Shown piece by piece: positions 62,739 through 64,000 of a DNA stretch of 64,000 nucleotides (position 1 is the stretch's first letter; the number at the start of each line of letters is the position of its first letter). The position numbers and the translations under genes were made by a program. The notes beneath the pieces were generated by a model. That model made no database searches. It had not been told where the DNA came from and saw only the letters and a program-made list of their open reading frames with translations. The stretch is from a bacterium (GTDB taxonomy: Bacteria > Elusimicrobiota > Elusimicrobia > Elusimicrobiales > UBA9959), in the NCBI GenBank assembly GCA_021786295.1, contig JAJYNO010000017.1, positions 114,389-178,388 on the forward strand, written 5' to 3'.

Positions 62739-63650
62739 ATGCTCAACAAGATGATAGTCGGAATGCTGCCTTATATGCCGAAGAGCTCTGTCTGGCTTTT
62801 CTCGAAACGCTATGTCGCCGGAGAGACCATTGACGACGCGGTCAGGGCCTGCCGCGAGCTGAACGCCGGCGGCATGAAGATCACGCTGGACCTGCTGGGC
62901 GAGTTCATCTCCGACCTGGCGGAGGCGGAGCGCAACAAGCAGGAGTACCTGCGCATCATAGAGCGCGTGCAGGCGGAGAAGCTGGACGGGAACTATTCCC
63001 TGAAACCCACCAGTTTCGGCCTGCTGCTGGACAAGGAAGTCTGCTACCGGCATATCCGCGAGATAGCGGCCAAGGCTGCCTCCTACGGCAACTTCGTGCG
63101 CGTGGACATGGAGGATTCCTCCTGCACCTCCCCGGAGATTGAACTTTTCCGCCGGCTGAAGGCGGAGTTCCCCGGGAACGTCGGGCTGGTGCTGCAGGCC
63201 TACCTGCGGCGCACGCTTGGCGACATAGAGGGGATGCGCGACCTCAACGCCCCCGGGACCCCGGTGAATTTCAGGCTGTGCAAGGGCATCTACGTGGAGC
63301 CTGAGAGCGTGGCCTTCAAGGACCATGACGAGGTTAACCGCCATTACCTGGAGGACCTGGAAGCCATGTTGAAGCTCGGCATGTATCCGGCCATAGCTAC
63401 CCATGACAAGGACCTGGTGCGGGGGGCCTTCGCCCTGCTGGAAAAGTACAGGCTGCCGAAAGACAGGTACGAGTTCCAGATGCTCTACGGGGTCACCCCT
63501 GAGCTGCGCCGGACCATCGTGGAGAAGGGACACCCGATGCGGGTCTACGTGCCGTTCGGCAGGCAATGGTTCGGCTATTGCTCGCGCAGGCTGAAGGAGA
63601 ACCCGAAGATAGCCTCCCAGGTCATCAAGGCCCTGTTCGTCAGGGGCTGA
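62739..63650 (+). CDS. proline dehydrogenase
   Basis: 303 residues, a flavin TIM barrel of the monofunctional PRODH type. Family segments: SLKPTSFG, FVRVDMEDS, VLQAYLRRT, RLCKGIYVEP, ATHDKDL, EFQMLYGV and the C-terminal RVYVPFGRQWFGYCSRRLKENP that binds substrate. It oxidises proline to pyrroline-5-carboxylate, passing electrons to quinone. No P5C dehydrogenase gene is within the window. It is monocistronic between two terminators. Confidence 0.94.
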   Translation: MLNKMIVGMLPYMPKSSVWLFSKRYVAGETIDDAVRACRELNAGGMKITLDLLGEFISDLAEAERNKQEYLRIIERVQAEKLDGNYSLKPTSFGLLLDKEVCYRHIREIAAKAASYGNFVRVDMEDSSCTSPEIELFRRLKAEFPGNVGLVLQAYLRRTLGDIEGMRDLNAPGTPVNFRLCKGIYVEPESVAFKDHDEVNRHYLEDLEAMLKLGMYPAIATHDKDLVRGAFALLEKYRLPKDRYEFQMLYGVTPELRRTIVEKGHPMRVYVPFGRQWFGYCSRRLKENPKIASQVIKALFVRG

Positions 63651-63674
63651 GCGCGGCCAGGCCGCGCGGACATG

Positions 63675-63703
63675 AAAAACCCGGGAGGCCGTCCCGGGTT
63701 TTT
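63675..63703. terminator. bidirectional terminator
   Basis: AAAAACCCGGGA-ggccg-TCCCGGGTTTTT between the convergent proline dehydrogenase and rpoD genes. Confidence 0.93.
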
Positions 63704-63719
63704 CGTCGCGGCTCAGGGC

Positions 63720-64000
63720 CTAGTCAATGTAATCCCTGAGCATTTTGCTGCGGGAGGGATGCCGCAGCTTGCGGATGGCCTTCGCCTCGATCTGGCGCAC
63801 GCGCTCGCGCGTGACGCGGAAGATCTTGCCCACTTCCTCGAGCGTGCGGGGGTAGCCGGTCTCGATGCCGAAGCGCAGCTTGATGATCTTGGCCTCGCGG
63901 TCGGTCAGCGTGTCGAGGATCTTGGTCACCTCGCGGCGGCGCAGCAGGTCCACGGCCGAGTTGGACGGCGGGATGCCGCCCTTGTCCTCGATGAAGTCCT
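63720..64000 (-). CDS. rpoD: RNA polymerase sigma factor RpoD, C-terminal part (partial)
   Basis: The last 93 codons of a primary sigma factor; the gene runs off the window edge. Region 3.2/4.1 begins [24 protein letters not shown], and region 4.2 has the -35 reader [30 protein letters not shown]. The end [11 protein letters not shown] is typical. The track start at 63953 is an internal codon; the frame is open to 64000. As the housekeeping sigma, it should read the TTGACA/TATAAT promoters noted here. Confidence 0.96.
   Translation of the reverse strand, partial: DFIEDKGGIPPSNSAVDLLRRREVTKILDTLTDREAKIIKLRFGIETGYPRTLEEVGKIFRVTRERVRQIEAKAIRKLRHPSRSKMLRDYID

Overview
The window is 64 kb of dense, strongly GC-rich bacterial chromosome. 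About 61 protein genes lie on both strands. I see no rRNA, tRNA or CRISPR array, no prophage and no intact insertion sequence. No gene-free stretch exceeds about 300 bases. The organism is Gram-negative: it has TolC channels, a FadL-type porin, RND and HlyD adaptors and lipoproteins. Gene content (hgcAB, single-subunit quinol NO reductase, huge PAS kinases, a bacterial RRM protein) and heavy use of AUA and AGG codons despite high GC fit an uncultivated Elusimicrobiota-like or similar deep-branching anaerobe. That placement is an inference, not shown by any marker here.

Layout. 1-7.7 kb: housekeeping genes (PAP2 phosphatase, SUI1-like factor, ABC-F ATPase, TypA, CYTH protein, RlmI-like methyltransferase, FCY1-type cytosine deaminase). 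7.8-20.2 kb: a large signalling island with four histidine kinases, stand-alone receivers, one OmpR-type regulator, a receiver-GGDEF protein and a FlgO/CsgG-like secreted protein. 20.4-20.9 kb: an RRM RNA-binding protein with a long leader, then a terminator and an IS200/REP-like palindromic element. 20.9-27.5 kb: an autoregulated TetR-TolC-HlyD-ABC exporter operon. 27.5-32.3 kb: a nitric-oxide module (DUF438/hemerythrin/PAS, DUF1858, qNOR) with a SMUG1-like glycosylase fused to DUF488 between its parts. 32.5-34.3 kb: a second ABC-F ATPase.

34.3-38.7 kb is the most notable region. It carries a complete mercury-methylation pair, hgcA and hgcB, with all signature residues. They are transcribed divergently from an arsenic operon (arsR, permease, thioredoxin-fold protein, arsC, acr3). 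The two start codons are only about 24 bp apart and share a palindrome made of two back-to-back TATAAT boxes, so one ArsR-type repressor could control both units and both messages may be leaderless.

38.7-45.5 kb: a second TetR-TolC-adaptor-pump operon, this time RND, ending in an FmdE-domain protein. 45.5-51.2 kb: TauE/SafE exporter, orphan PhnD-like lipoprotein, OPA-type MFS transporter, FadL-type porin, WD40 protein. 51.3-57.9 kb: a secreted unknown, the tight cysE-cysK-nudix-anmK-MFS operon, and a squalene/phytoene synthase. 58-64 kb: obgE, rpmA, rplU, a GT39-like membrane transferase, an MscS-related membrane protein, proline dehydrogenase and the 3-prime end of rpoD.

Promoter reading: many genes have TATAAT-like boxes 5-10 nt before the start codon and no Shine-Dalgarno sequence, often as TTTTGTAnAAT. 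Other genes have strong Shine-Dalgarno sequences. The genome therefore seems to mix leaderless and leadered starts.
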